A DNA stretch of 64,000 nt from Dehalococcoidia bacterium (lineage in GTDB: Bacteria; Chloroflexota; Dehalococcoidia; Lucifugimonadales; Lucifugimonadaceae), in NCBI GenBank assembly GCA_012959765.1, contig DUCO01000030.1, positions 62,001-126,000 on the forward strand. The letters run 5' to 3'. The notes below the pieces were generated by a model. It ran no database searches. It was not told the DNA's origin and saw only the letters and a list, made by a program, of their open reading frames with translations. Below, one piece after another: positions 43,115-51,754 of the stretch; the first letter of the stretch is position 1; each line of letters starts with the position of its first letter. Position numbers and translations under genes: made by a program.

Positions 43115-43915
43115 ATGGAGTACGTACAGCTCACTGATCGAGATCAGATCGAGGCATACCTGAACAATCATCCGAGGTTGTTCGTTTACAGCCTCGGCGA
43201 CCTTGAAGATGATTTTTGGCCGCACACCTCATGGTTCGGAGCTCTGGAAGACGGCGTAATCCGGGCCGTTTGTCACATATTTACTGCGTTCGATACTCCG
43301 CAGATTCAGGCAGTAAACGAGCCAGGGAACGAAGCAATATTCGGTCTACTTTCGGCGATCGCACCGGAGCTTCCGGACGAAGCGAGGATCCATTTCGGAC
43401 CCGCAGCAGAGGGAGCGTTGGCCGGAGAGTGCGATCTCACCAATCTGAACAGTGGTTGGAAGATGGCGCTTCAGGATCGCTCGAAACTCGCCAGCGTTGA
43501 TGTCTCACATGTCGAACGTCTTGGCGCTGGTGACATCGATGCTTTGCAACGTTTGTATGAGTCGGTACACCAGGAATCCGAAGGTTCGCATCTATTCCAT
43601 CCTTCGATGCTCGATGTTGGACCGTACTTTGGTACTAAGGTCGACGGCCGCATCGTCAGCACAGCCGGAGTTCACGTTTATTCGCAGCGCTTCGGGGTGG
43701 CTACAGTTGCAAACGTTGCCACGTAGCCCGAATATCGTGGTCGAGGATTGGCTAAAGCAGTTACAGCTCGCCTGTGTCAGGAACTGGCCACTAAAGTCGA
43801 CCACATAGGCCTGAACGTTGAGGGGTCAAACTAGCCGGCATTGCGGGCTTGCGAGCGCATCGGATTCACGAAAGTTACAGATTTCTACGCTGCCAACATC
43901 AAACGGCCTAAGTGA
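43115..43915 (+). pseudogene. GNAT acetyltransferase with two in-frame TAG codons
   Basis: ATG 43115 begins MEYVQLTDRDQIEAYLNNHP, and 203 codons run to TAG at 43724. The same frame continues PEYRGRGLAKAVTARLCQEL and VDHIGLNVEGSN, then a second TAG at 43832, then PALRACERIGFTKVTDFYAA and TGA at 43913. The acetyl-CoA motif (family H/TPxYRGRGYAxA) comes directly after the first TAG and the usual ALRxYExIGF helix after the second, so one roughly 265-aa GNAT protein is interrupted twice, each time with the frame kept. Its 3' end overlaps the last bases of xylB. A truncated 203-aa product would lack the CoA site. Confidence 0.85.
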
Positions 43916-45395
43916 ATCTGGCCGCAAACATCTCCCGCAATGCCGGGTACAACACTCGATACCGACCGTATGCATCGTCATAGGTGCCGCGCACCGAAGC
44001 ATCTGGTCCAACCGAGTCCAATCCCGTTAACCACGCCGTGCCAGCATCAACCACGCTCCCAAACCTCCCCGCACCAACTGCCGCCAGCATCGCTGCCCCC
44101 AACGGTGCACCCTCTGAAGGTCCAACCGTCCGCAATGGCAGGTCAACCACATCGCTCAGCATCTGTAACCACATACCGCTGCTAGCACCACCACCAACAG
44201 CTACAGCCTCTGAAGGATGAACATCCAATTCGGTCATCAGCTCAAGCGAATCACGGAGTGCAAACGACACACCCTCCATAACCGCCCGGGTCATGTGAGC
44301 ACGCTCGGTGCCACCATGCATCCCAAAGAATACGCCGCGAGCGTTTGCATCGGCATGAGGCGTTCTTTCGCCAGTCAGATACGGCAGGAACGTCACACCG
44401 CCTGACCCAGCTTCGACCGCACCGGCTTCGGCAACCAACTCGTTGAATCCAATCCCGCCAGAGCTACGTCGCCACCAGTCGAGAGCCGCACCCGCCGAAA
44501 GCACAACACCCATCAAATACCACGTACTCGGAATCGCATGTCGCATCGAGTGAATCCGCATCCCAGGATCTGTAACAGGAGAATCAGTTGGCGCTACAAC
44601 AGTCCCGGATGTCCCCACAGAAAACAAGGCGTCACCAGACGACACCACCCCGGCACCAACAGCAGCACATGCATTGTCGGCTCCACCGCCAACTACCGAA
44701 ACGCCCTCAGCAAGTCCGGTCTCTCCCGAAGCTGTTTTTGTAACCCCACCCGCAACTTCAGCCGATTCGATTACAGGTGGCAGCAATCCAGAATCTATAT
44801 CCAGCAGCTTGCACATCTCGTCCGACCATCGACTGTTGACGATATCGAATAGCAACGTCGCAGAAGCGTCGGAAGGATCGGTGCCGAGTTCGCCGGTCAG
44901 TCGGAACCTGATGTAATCCTTGGCCAGCAGCATGTGCGACACCCGCTCAAAGAGTTCGGGCTCATTGGTCTTCATCCACAGCAGTTTGGTCACCGTGAAG
45001 CCTTCAAGTGCCGGATTACCCGCCAGACGACGGAGCGACTCGTTGCCGACAGTTTCACGCACGTAGGCGGCCTCGGCGCTCGTTCGCACGTCATTCCACA
45101 GGATCGCCGGGCGCACCACCGCCTGTGCGCTATCGAGAGCCACAAGCGAATGCATCTGACCCGAGAGTCCGACGCCCAACATCTCTGGCGAGTCGATCTC
45201 GGCCAGCACCTGCTGAATCGCCGTGCATGTTCCAGCCCACCACTCTTCGGGCTGCTGTTCGCTCCAGCCGGGTCGTTCGACAGTAACTGTCATCGGACTG
45301 CTCGCCACAGCGAGTAACTTCCCGCCGGGATCAACAGCAACAACTTTGATCGACGAAGTGCCGACATCAATTCCAATAAACGCAGCTTGGGACAT
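43908..45395 (-). CDS. xylB: Xylulokinase, FGGY carbohydrate kinase family
   Basis: A 495-aa protein from ATG 45395; the longer reading to 45449 adds residues that do not fit the family. The N-terminal FGGY domain has FIGIDVGTSSIKVVAVDP (phosphate loop) and LSGQMHSLVALD; the C-terminal domain contains LPYLTGERTPHADANARG and the ATP-binding AVGGGASSGMWLQMLSDV. Xylulokinases phosphorylate D-xylulose into the pentose phosphate route; related FGGY members act on other sugars, so the symbol is likely but not certain. The length is standard. It is convergent with, and just overlaps, the GNAT pseudogene. Confidence 0.9.
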   Translation of the reverse strand: MSQAAFIGIDVGTSSIKVVAVDPGGKLLAVASSPMTVTVERPGWSEQQPEEWWAGTCTAIQQVLAEIDSPEMLGVGLSGQMHSLVALDSAQAVVRPAILWNDVRTSAEAAYVRETVGNESLRRLAGNPALEGFTVTKLLWMKTNEPELFERVSHMLLAKDYIRFRLTGELGTDPSDASATLLFDIVNSRWSDEMCKLLDIDSGLLPPVIESAEVAGGVTKTASGETGLAEGVSVVGGGADNACAAVGAGVVSSGDALFSVGTSGTVVAPTDSPVTDPGMRIHSMRHAIPSTWYLMGVVLSAGAALDWWRRSSGGIGFNELVAEAGAVEAGSGGVTFLPYLTGERTPHADANARGVFFGMHGGTERAHMTRAVMEGVSFALRDSLELMTELDVHPSEAVAVGGGASSGMWLQMLSDVVDLPLRTVGPSEGAPLGAAMLAAVGAGRFGSVVDAGTAWLTGLDSVGPDASVRGTYDDAYGRYRVLYPALREMFAARFT

Positions 45396-45442
45396 AGTGA
45401 ACCGGAGGGTATCAACTGCGGTGTGATCAAAAGCTGTCAACA

Positions 45443-45573
45443 CTGTCATCCTGAACTTGATTCAGGACCTATGGCCGACGCGAAGAAGCAGATCGACTCA
45501 GTTGGACACTGACTTGCCTGAAATGGTCCGTACTACAGGTCGACAGCGATATTGAATCAAGTTCAGCATCACA
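45443..45573. repeat. MITE-like dispersed element, family 1, copy 2
   Basis: The left end CTGTCATCCTGAACTTGATT and the inverted right end (45548-45573: TTGAATCAAGTTCAGCATCA) bound a 131-bp non-coding unit. CGACTCAG lies 51 bp inside, as in copies 1 and 3 (49-50 bp). Confidence 0.75.
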
Positions 45574-45879
45574 ATGCTCGCAGCCGCGGACTCCTGTGCC
45601 CCCCCGCCGACCGACCCAGTTCGACCACACCAGATCCTTCGACTCCGATGACGGAGTTTATCCCGATGGAAATCGAGACTCGGGAAATGGAAGTTGCTGT
45701 CGTTGGTGAAGGTGGTCGCAGTTACCATTTAAAAGAAAACCCCGCCACACGGACGGGTCTCCTCCCATAAAACTTCAGTCGAGCCACGACTCCACGAATC
45801 GACCACTACAAGCCAACTTCGTAGAAAACGTGGCTAGCCAACACCCCACGAATCAGCCACTACAAACCGAATCCGAAGA
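45574..45879. other. Intergenic region with repeats
   Basis: About 300 bp downstream of dnaK without a gene. It contains repeat family 3 (45622-45652, inverted) and an isolated GTGGCTAGCCA hairpin plus GTTTTC motif on the minus strand around 45825-45840. Confidence 0.4.
45622..45652. repeat. Dispersed repeat family 3, copy 3 (inverted)
   Basis: The minus strand reads GTCATCGGAGTCGAAGGATC TGGTGTGG, matching 3489 and 26495 over about 25 bases. Confidence 0.55.
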
Positions 45880-45899
45880 AAGTCTAACTAGTTAGACTT
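45880..45899 (-). terminator. Perfect palindrome overlapping the dnaK stop codon
   Basis: AAGTCTAACTAGTTAGACTT is a 20-nt perfect palindrome. It contains the dnaK TAA (45894-45892) and on the minus strand is followed by TCTTCGG. It is a stop-embedded hairpin related in layout to the GTGCC-type modules. Confidence 0.55.
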
Positions 45900-47847
45900 C
45901 GCGGAATTCGCCTTCTACTGTGTCATCATCGTCGTCATCGCTGCTGTCACCAGCATCATCGCCTGCGTCGGCTTCGTCATCATCGGAAGCCTGGTCGCCA
46001 CCCTCAACAGTGGCCTCTTCGCCACCTGCCGCCTGATTCGCCTCGTAAACGGCCTGACCAACAGCCTGCAACGCAGTCTGAAGCTCTTCCGTTGCAGCAG
46101 CGATAACCGAAGTCTCAGCCTCTTCATTGGCGAGAGCTTCCTTGACTGACTCGACCTTGCCTTCGACATCAACCTTGATATCGTCAGGGATCTTGTCGCC
46201 ATCGTCTTTGAGAATCTTCTCAGCCTGGAACACAGCGCTTTCACCAGCGTTGCGGGTCTCTACAGACTCCCGTTTCGCCTTATCGGCATCGGCGTTCTCT
46301 TCGGCTTCCTTGATAAGTCGATCCACCTCAGCATCGTCCATACCTGAACGACCCGTGATGGTGATGTGCTGTTCCTTGCCGGTTCCGTTGTCTTTAGCTG
46401 AAACCTTGAGGATTCCGTCGGCATCAATATCGAACGTAACAGCAATCTGCGGCACTCCACGAGGAGCAGGCAGAATGCCATCGAGGTTGAATCGACCGAT
46501 CGACGTGTTGTCGCCCGCCATCTCGCGCTCACCCTGAACGACGTGAATCTCGACGCTCGACTGGCTATCAGCCGCCGTCGTGAACGTCTCAGTCTTCGAA
46601 GTTGGAATCGTCGTGTTTCGTTCGATCAGTGCCGTGCGAACGCCACCAAGCGTTTCGATGCCAACCGAAAGCGGGGTCACGTCGAGAAGCAGAATGTCTT
46701 TGACATCGCCCTGCAACACACCGGCCTGAATCGCTGCACCAACCGCAACAACCTCGTCGGGGTTAATCGTGCGGTTCGGCTCTTTGCCGAAAAGCGTCGT
46801 AACCATTTCGATAACCGCTGGCATCCGGGTCATTCCACCAACCAGGATCACCTCGTCGATTTCGCCCGGTGCAATACCTGCGTCCTTAAGTGCAGCCTTT
46901 GTCGGGCCAGTTGTTCGATCGACCAGCCCAGAAGTCATTTCCTCAAGTTTGGCTCGAGTCAGGGTCGACTGAAGGTGCTTGGGACCTGAAGAGTCGGCCG
47001 AAATAAATGGCAGGTTTATTTCGGTTGAAGCAACCGATGAAAGTTCGATCTTCGCCCGCTCTGCTTCCACGCGTAATCGCTGGTGAGCTGAAACATCTTC
47101 TCGAAGGTCGATCAGGTTCTCTTTCTTGAACTCATCGGCAAGAAAATCAACGAGAGTCGCATCGAAGTCATCACCACCGAGATGGGTATCACCGTTGGTG
47201 CTCTTTACCTCGAACACGCCCTCGCCAAGTGCGAGAATCGTAACGTCGAACGTCCCACCACCAAGGTCGTAAACGGCAATCGTGCGTTCACCCTCCTTGT
47301 CGAGACCATAAGCAAGCGCAGCCGCTGTCGGCTCGTTGATAATGCGAAGCACTTCGAGTCCGGCAACCTGCCCGGCGACTTTCGTCGCTTCGCGCTGACC
47401 ATCGTTGAAATACGCAGGAACCGTAATGACGGCCTGATCCACCTTGTCGCCAAGCTTGGCTTCGGCGTCTTCCTTCAGCTTGCGAAGAACCATCGCTGAA
47501 ATCTCAGCCGGCGCGCTGGTCTTTCCGTTAAGAACGATTCCAACGTCGCCGCCATCCAGCTCACCGAGCTTGAACGAAACGCTTGAAATATCGTCCTTGA
47601 CCGAGCCATCGTCGAATCGTCGACCGATAAATCGCTTGGCCGAATAGACAGTGTTTTCGGGATTCGTAATCGCCTGGCGTCGCGCCAGTTCCCCAACAAA
47701 ACGCTCTTCAGTTTTCGTATTGAACGCCACAACCGACGGCGTTGTGCGCCTGCCTTCTGCGTTTTCGATGATCTGCGGTTCGCCGGCTTCCATTACCGCC
47801 ATTGCGGAGTTCGTAGTACCGAGATCGATTCCAATAACCTTTGCCAT
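45892..47847 (-). CDS. dnaK: Chaperone protein DnaK (Hsp70)
   Basis: A 651-aa protein from ATG 47847. The ATPase domain starts [20 protein letters not shown], includes [14 protein letters not shown] and the phosphate motif [15 protein letters not shown], and [14 protein letters not shown]. The linker and substrate-binding domain carry [21 protein letters not shown]-terminal lid of helices ends in a Gly/Asp-rich tail and TVEGEFREV. DnaK binds exposed hydrophobic peptides in an ATP-driven cycle with GrpE and a DnaJ, but no dnaJ is found in this cluster. It is last in the hspR-grpE-dnaK series. Confidence 0.98.
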   Translation of the reverse strand: MAKVIGIDLGTTNSAMAVMEAGEPQIIENAEGRRTTPSVVAFNTKTEERFVGELARRQAITNPENTVYSAKRFIGRRFDDGSVKDDISSVSFKLGELDGGDVGIVLNGKTSAPAEISAMVLRKLKEDAEAKLGDKVDQAVITVPAYFNDGQREATKVAGQVAGLEVLRIINEPTAAALAYGLDKEGERTIAVYDLGGGTFDVTILALGEGVFEVKSTNGDTHLGGDDFDATLVDFLADEFKKENLIDLREDVSAHQRLRVEAERAKIELSSVASTEINLPFISADSSGPKHLQSTLTRAKLEEMTSGLVDRTTGPTKAALKDAGIAPGEIDEVILVGGMTRMPAVIEMVTTLFGKEPNRTINPDEVVAVGAAIQAGVLQGDVKDILLLDVTPLSVGIETLGGVRTALIERNTTIPTSKTETFTTAADSQSSVEIHVVQGEREMAGDNTSIGRFNLDGILPAPRGVPQIAVTFDIDADGILKVSAKDNGTGKEQHITITGRSGMDDAEVDRLIKEAEENADADKAKRESVETRNAGESAVFQAEKILKDDGDKIPDDIKVDVEGKVESVKEALANEEAETSVIAAATEELQTALQAVGQAVYEANQAAGGEEATVEGGDQASDDDEADAGDDAGDSSDDDDDDTVEGEFREV

Positions 47848-47983
47848 TGCTCTTTTAGATTTCCTTCTAGTAGTCCGGATTCTTTGTATCCGGTTAGTTC
47901 ACTTTTTTTGATTTAGTTCGCTAATTAATTAGTTAGATCGTTTTTTTGTGTAAGCGGTTTTTCACGCTCGATTTCGTAACCGC

Positions 47984-48586
47984 CTACTTGTTATCGTTAT
48001 CGGCATCTTCATCACTGTCGTCGTCCTCAGGTAGCGGCACTGCAATCTGCACCTGTGCGGGTCGCACTACCTCACCATTTCTCAAATATCCCGGTCGCAA
48101 TTCGCTAACAACTGTGTTCGGCTCATGATCGGCTGTTGGAGTCGACAGTAACGCCTCGTGCCTTCTCGGGTCGAAATCCTCTCCCACCGATGTAAATCGT
48201 TCGAATCCCTCTGCTGCCAGCGCACCAATGAAATTTTTCTGCACAGCCTCTATGCCCTCAAGCCAACCAGAATCGGCATCGTTTACCGAGTCGGATTTCA
48301 GCGCAGCGTCCAGCTGATCGATCACATCTGCGAATCGCATAACGATCCGTTGCTGATTTCGTAACCGCGACGATTCCTGCTCACCCTCGATTCGTCGACG
48401 GTAGTTAACGAGGTCCGCCTGCGACCGTTGCGCCAATTTTTTAAACTGTTCTTTTTCACGAAGCGCTTCGGCCAACTCGTCGTTAGCTTCTGGCGTGAAA
48501 TCTAAAACAGCGTCGGAATCCGCATCCTGTTCGGCTTCCGCAACATCATCCTGCGGCTGTTTGTCGTCTGTATCTGAATCTGGCAA
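47984..48586 (-). CDS. grpE: GrpE nucleotide exchange factor
   Basis: A 200-aa protein from TTG 48586 (MPDSDTDDKQPQDDVAEA). The first 55 residues are very acidic and disordered, then a coiled coil (about 60-110) with the segment ALREKEQFKKLAQRSQADLV is followed by NYRRRIEGEQ, and the C-terminal GrpE beta domain with VRPAQVQIAVPLPED. GrpE releases ADP from DnaK. A short T-rich, AT-rich stretch of about 140 bp separates it from dnaK. It lies downstream of the MerR-like regulator and is probably cotranscribed with it. Confidence 0.95.
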   Translation of the reverse strand: MPDSDTDDKQPQDDVAEAEQDADSDAVLDFTPEANDELAEALREKEQFKKLAQRSQADLVNYRRRIEGEQESSRLRNQQRIVMRFADVIDQLDAALKSDSVNDADSGWLEGIEAVQKNFIGALAAEGFERFTSVGEDFDPRRHEALLSTPTADHEPNTVVSELRPGYLRNGEVVRPAQVQIAVPLPEDDDSDEDADNDNK

Positions 48587-48642
48587 GTTTTTTTAGTGAC
48601 CTATCGAAACTAGAGAATAATGCGTTGACGCAACTGACTGGC

Positions 48643-49191
48643 TCAGTCGGCGCCAACATAAGAGAGTATCTGTCGAAGCTCGTCCGCCGCTACCCGTGCA
48701 GCCCTTGTACCGGACACTTCGGGGCTGCTCTCAAGAAGTGATACGATATCCGTCAGTGATCTCACTAAATCGAGCACCAGGCTCACGCCGTTCAAGTTCA
48801 AGCCCAACTCATCTGCGAGGCGACGAATTACGCGCAGTCGCTCAACATCTGAATCAGAATACAGCCGTCTACTACCCTCAGAACGCTGCGGGCGCACGAG
48901 CCCTTCCTTATCGTACTTACGCAAGGTCTGCGGGTGCATGTCGGCCAGCCGTGCCGCCACGCTAATCACATAAACGCCAGCGATTCGGTTTGGGCGAAAC
49001 GCCTGCTGCGGCTGATCTTCGGGCACAGGGCGGGGCCGAGCCATGGGGACGCGGCGGTTTTCGTCGCCGGATGACGCGATATCGATCAGTTCGGCCAACA
49101 TTCGGTTCAGTGCATCCGACCGCGACCATGCCAAATCCTGTTGAATCGGTTCTTTTGAATCACGAGACGAACGACCGAAATCCTGCGTCAA
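48643..49191 (-). CDS. hspR: MerR-family heat-shock regulator HspR-like
   Basis: A 182-aa protein from TTG 49191. The N-terminal 75 residues are not conserved; the MerR winged-helix starts YVISVAARLADMHPQTLRKY (about 73-92) and continues DKEGLVRPQRSEGSRRLYSD and VERLRVIRRLADELGLNLNG, the HspR pattern without metal-binding Cys. The C-terminal helix is a dimerisation coil. HspR represses dnaK operons at HAIR inverted repeats (CTTGAGT-N7-ACTCAAG). I could not see a perfect HAIR site upstream. Gene order hspR-grpE-dnaK differs from the actinobacterial dnaK-grpE-dnaJ-hspR order. Confidence 0.85.
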   Translation of the reverse strand: MTQDFGRSSRDSKEPIQQDLAWSRSDALNRMLAELIDIASSGDENRRVPMARPRPVPEDQPQQAFRPNRIAGVYVISVAARLADMHPQTLRKYDKEGLVRPQRSEGSRRLYSDSDVERLRVIRRLADELGLNLNGVSLVLDLVRSLTDIVSLLESSPEVSGTRAARVAADELRQILSYVGAD

Positions 49192-49566
49192 AACGAATCC
49201 TTACGAAATTGGGCGATGACGGCAAATCCGTCGAAAAGTGCCATTTACGATTGAATTAGCCAAAAACAACGGTTCGAGTCAATCTAATTAACACGACATG
49301 TATTGTAATAGTTGATACGCCTCGTGTAAACTTCATGCAGTGAATTCGTCGTTGTCTAACAGTTGACTCACGGCGCCCACACTCAATTGTTACGAATTGT
49401 TAACTCAATGTCTTGAATAATGAGATATTTCGTAGTATTATCTCCCCCGTCTCGTTTTACATTGTGAATTTTGTAACAGGATTCGTAATTGTGATCGGGA
49501 CCACATTTATCAGAACGCCCCGACCAATTTTTGGCGGGGACGACAGAAAAGAAGAAGGAACGAAAA
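49192..49566. other. Upstream region of the hspR-grpE-dnaK operon
   Basis: About 375 bp, AT-rich, without a supported gene. ACTCAATTGTTACGAATTGT followed by TAACTCAAT (49381-49409) forms a repeated AATTGTTA / ACTCAAT arrangement that could be an operator. No confirmed HAIR or CIRCE site was found. Confidence 0.35.
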
Positions 49567-49737
49567 GTGCTTTACTTGAAGGCTTGCCCGAAGTGCCACG
49601 GCGACATTGAGCTCGTGGTGTTCTCAGACAGCAAGACCCTTTCGTGCCTGCAGTGTTCATTCACTGTGGACTCCCAGGAGTCTGCACGTCGAGCCATGGG
49701 CGAAACAAAGACGCCGGCTACGATCGAAGCTGCCTAA
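49567..49737 (+). CDS. Small zinc-ribbon protein
   Basis: A 56-aa protein from GTG 49567, five nt after AAGGAACGA; an upstream TTG at 49531 would add 12 charged residues. The protein is essentially one zinc ribbon: LKACPKCHGDIELVV, then LSCLQCSFTVD, giving a CxxC...CxxC site. A short tail ends ATIEAA. Comparable small ribbons occur as putative transcription- or translation-associated proteins. A clear terminator follows. No function can be named. Confidence 0.7.
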   Translation: MLYLKACPKCHGDIELVVFSDSKTLSCLQCSFTVDSQESARRAMGETKTPATIEAA

Positions 49738-49767
49738 ACGCAGCTCGACTAGACTAGACGTACAGTC

Positions 49768-49804
49768 AAAAGGCTTCGGTTCCGACCAGAAGCCTTTTTC
49801 TTTT
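49768..49804 (+). terminator. Rho-independent terminator
   Basis: AAAAGGCTTC pairs with GAAGCCTTTT around GGTTCCGACCA, followed by TTTCTTTT. It ends the zinc-ribbon transcript. Confidence 0.9.
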
Positions 49805-49837
49805 AAACATGATTGGCGCGAGTTTTAGTGCTATTTA

Positions 49838-49968
49838 TTGTCATCCTTAACTAGATTCAGGATCTGTGGCGAAACGGGAGTTCATTTCGACTCAGGCAAT
49901 GGTGTGCTTGCCATGATCGCGTAGTTGTCACTGTTGAACGGAATACTGAAATAAATTCAGCATTACAG
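49838..49968. repeat. MITE-like dispersed element, family 1, copy 3
   Basis: The left end TTGTCATCCTTAACTAGATT and the right end (49942-49968, CTGAAATAAATTCAGCATTA) bound 131 bp; the right arm uses the AAATAAATT variant of the terminal repeat. CGACTCAG lies 50 bp inside. Confidence 0.7.
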
Positions 49969-50008
49969 GGCAAAAGCTTCTCAGCATCGCAGGCACCAAC
50001 CACAGCCA

Positions 50009-50347
50009 CTACTCCCGATCACGCTCGCGCTCCGTATAAACAAGCACCGCCGCTACAACCAACACCACGGCTGCAAGCAAAAAACTACGATAAGTCACGA
50101 TACTTCCAAGAACCGCAACCGCAAGCAACTCCACCGCAGCCCGCTCTGGTTTCTTGAAGCTGAGCGAAGCACCATGACCTGCGATCACCGAAAGTCCTAT
50201 TACGATTAATCCACGTACAACAAGTGATCCCCCGCCCTGATCCGACGTCGTACTGGTCAATCCAAGAACTACGCTAATAATCCCGACGAAAAACGCCAGT
50301 GCGGCGCCAAGAATTCCCGCAATTCGCCCAACTTCTCGTAGATTCAT
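50009..50347 (-). CDS. Small four-helix membrane protein
   Basis: A 112-aa protein from ATG 50347. Four hydrophobic helices can be drawn: IAGILGAALAFFVGIISVVL, SLVVRGLIVIGLSVIAGHG, AAVELLAVAVLGSIVTYRSF and LLAAVVLVVAAVLVYTERER, with a positively charged N-terminus (MNLREVGR) and a charged C-terminus. No family motif was recognised. It is divergent from rex, with about 140 bp between the start codons. Confidence 0.6.
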   Translation of the reverse strand: MNLREVGRIAGILGAALAFFVGIISVVLGLTSTTSDQGGGSLVVRGLIVIGLSVIAGHGASLSFKKPERAAVELLAVAVLGSIVTYRSFLLAAVVLVVAAVLVYTERERDRE

Positions 50348-50428
50348 TCGGTAATCCTTGAAACTCCACCTAATTCCTCACACCCAGCATACCTACCGCA
50401 AACTGCTAGAGAGTGTAATTACCCAGTC

Positions 50429-50448
50429 TTTGTGATACAAAGCACACA
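50429..50448 (+). promoter_or_regulatory. Possible Rex operator
   Basis: TTTGTGATACAAAGCACACA lies 38 bp upstream of rex. Its first half matches TTGTGA of the Rex consensus TTGTGAnnnnnnTCACAA; the second half (GCACAC) is imperfect. Autoregulation is a common feature of rex genes. Confidence 0.3.
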
Positions 50449-50485
50449 CGCACTTTTACCTCTGTATTCCTGTACTACGCGCTCG

Positions 50486-51136
50486 ATGGCAACATCTACT
50501 CCCAACGATAACCTAGGCTCCGAATCCCCCGTCCCCGAAGTCGTTATTCAACGGCTCCCTCTTTACGTAAGGGTTCTCAGTCAGTTTTCAAGCTCCGGCA
50601 ACGACCTAATTTCGTCCGAACAACTTGGCGCTCATCTGCAAATGACCCCGGCACAAATTCGGAAAGACCTTTCGTATTTCGGCCGATTTGGGAAGCAGGG
50701 TCGCGGTTACGATGTCGCCATGCTCGAAGGCGAGCTCCGCAGTATTATGGGGCTGAACCGTACCTGGAACGCCGCGGTTATCGGAATGGGTCGACTCGGT
50801 CGAGCAGTTGTCGCATACCCGGGCTTTGCGCCCGAAGGTTTCAATATCATCGCTGCCTTCGATGCCAGTGCCGAGATTGTCGGCCAAACAATTTCTGGTC
50901 TCGCTGTTCAGTCGATTTCACAACTTACCGACACCGTCAAAAATCTCGATATCAAAATCGGCATCGTCACCGTCCCGATCGATCATGCCCAAAAGGTTAT
51001 CGACGCACTGGTCAAAGCCGGCATCAAATCGATCCTCAACTACGCCCCACTTTCACCCCAGGTACCAGAAGGCGTAACCATCCGAGGCATCGACCCCGTA
51101 CTCTCGCTCCAGTCCATGACGTATTACATACGTTAG
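50486..51136 (+). CDS. rex: Redox-sensing transcriptional repressor Rex
   Basis: A 216-aa protein from ATG 50486; an upstream in-frame start at 50432 adds 18 residues unlike Rex. The N-terminal winged helix includes LPLYVRVLSQF, EQLGAHLQMTPAQIRKDLSY and FGRFGKQGRGYDV, and the Rossmann domain has VIGMGRLGRAV (GxGxLG, NAD(H) sensing), NYAPLSPQVP and SLQSMTYYI. Rex senses the NADH/NAD ratio and represses respiratory and fermentative genes when NAD predominates. It sits between a small membrane-protein gene and repeat-rich intergenic DNA; its regulon cannot be seen here. Confidence 0.95.
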   Translation: MATSTPNDNLGSESPVPEVVIQRLPLYVRVLSQFSSSGNDLISSEQLGAHLQMTPAQIRKDLSYFGRFGKQGRGYDVAMLEGELRSIMGLNRTWNAAVIGMGRLGRAVVAYPGFAPEGFNIIAAFDASAEIVGQTISGLAVQSISQLTDTVKNLDIKIGIVTVPIDHAQKVIDALVKAGIKSILNYAPLSPQVPEGVTIRGIDPVLSLQSMTYYIR

Positions 51137-51146
51137 TTTGGCGTTA

Positions 51147-51234
51147 GCTCCGGGCGCACTTTCGTGCTTGGTCGCGCATCACATTCTCCCACTCTCTAAC
51201 TCCCTCCCACTCTGGGAGGGAGGATCAGAACAGG
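51147..51234 (+). repeat. Dispersed repeat family 2, copy 3
   Basis: GCTCCGGGC opens the unit, TTGGTCGCGC follows and CTAACTCCCTCCC...GGGAGGGAGGA closes it as a hairpin. A half copy (GCTCTGGGCGTGTCGTCGGA then CGACTTGGTGC) follows at 51235-51265. Confidence 0.6.
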
Positions 51235-51288
51235 CTCTGGGCGTGTCGTCGGACGACTTGGTGCTGCTGCCACTTCAGCATGCTTCCA

Positions 51289-51400
51289 CTGTCATGCTGA
51301 ATTTATTTCCGTATCTTTCGCCCCCTTTGCAGCGAGATTCTCGGCCTCTCTCATTCATATCAAGTAGTCCGAGACCCTGAATCAAGTTCAAGAAGACAAG
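51289..51400. repeat. MITE-like dispersed element, family 1, copy 4
   Basis: The left end CTGTCATGCTGAATTTATTT and the right end GACCCTGAATCAAGTTCAAG bound about 112 bp. It is shorter than the other copies. Immediately upstream lies the repeat family 2 unit. Confidence 0.65.
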
Positions 51401-51461
51401 TTGTCGACCTACTCAATCGCGCCAAACCACCAACAACCTCAACCCCTCAGCCAACACCCCC

Positions 51462-51486
51462 GTGGCTAGAAAACGTGTCTAGCCAC
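51462..51486. other. Hairpin GTGGCTAGA...TCTAGCCAC
   Basis: A perfect 9-bp stem with a 7-nt loop containing AAACGTG, seen downstream of the LuxR-type gene. It resembles two stop-abutting modules placed back to back. Confidence 0.5.
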
Positions 51487-51495
51487 TCGAACGCG

Positions 51496-51534
51496 ATTCG
51501 GCCCTCTTCCGAAAAGTTCGAAAGAGGGCCGAAT
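51496..51534. terminator. Strong hairpin terminator after the LuxR-type gene
   Basis: ATTCGGCCCTCTT pairs exactly with AAGAGGGCCGAAT around a CCGAAAAGTTCGA loop. It is well placed to stop the minus-strand LuxR-type gene that ends at 51545. Confidence 0.8.
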
Positions 51535-51544
51535 TTCTGTCTGC

Positions 51545-51754
51545 TTAGCCGAACGGAATCAGCTGCTGACGAATCGCATTTAGAACCGCTTCAGTGCGGT
51601 TCCCCGCCCCCATCTTGCGCATGATGTTGGCGACGTGACGTGCGACCGTGTTATGGCTAATGCCAAGTTCGCTCGCCATCTGCTTGTTACTGTATCCGGC
51701 AGCGATCAGCCGGGCCACCTCTAGCTCACGCTCGCTAAGAGGAGTGTTTCGCAT
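51545..51754 (-). CDS. Stand-alone LuxR/GerE-type helix-turn-helix protein
   Basis: A 69-aa protein from ATG 51754, starting directly with MRNTPLSERELEVARLIAAG. It is one GerE domain: YSNKQMASELGISHNTVARHVANIMRKM is the HTH with its dimer helix, and GAGNRTEAVLNAI closes it. No receiver or ligand domain is present. A longer reading to 51898 adds residues unlike the family. It could be a free DNA-binding regulator or a truncated larger gene; the remnant at 24676 is a fragment of a similar protein. Confidence 0.7.
   Translation of the reverse strand: MRNTPLSERELEVARLIAAGYSNKQMASELGISHNTVARHVANIMRKMGAGNRTEAVLNAIRQQLIPFG

Noticed and set aside
5632-43834. Recoding of TAG (pyrrolysine, Gln or other) to explain the in-frame TAGs.
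   Set aside because: TAG is the most common stop of intact genes here, including ftsZ, pyk and rex, without systematic second stops behind them. No pyl-type genes were seen. Plain nonsense mutation is simpler.
49381-49409. HAIR or CIRCE heat-shock operator upstream of hspR.
   Set aside because: The repeats present are direct or imperfect; neither CTTGAGT-N7-ACTCAAG nor TTAGCACTC-N9-GAGTGCTAA is found, so only a generic candidate operator is noted.
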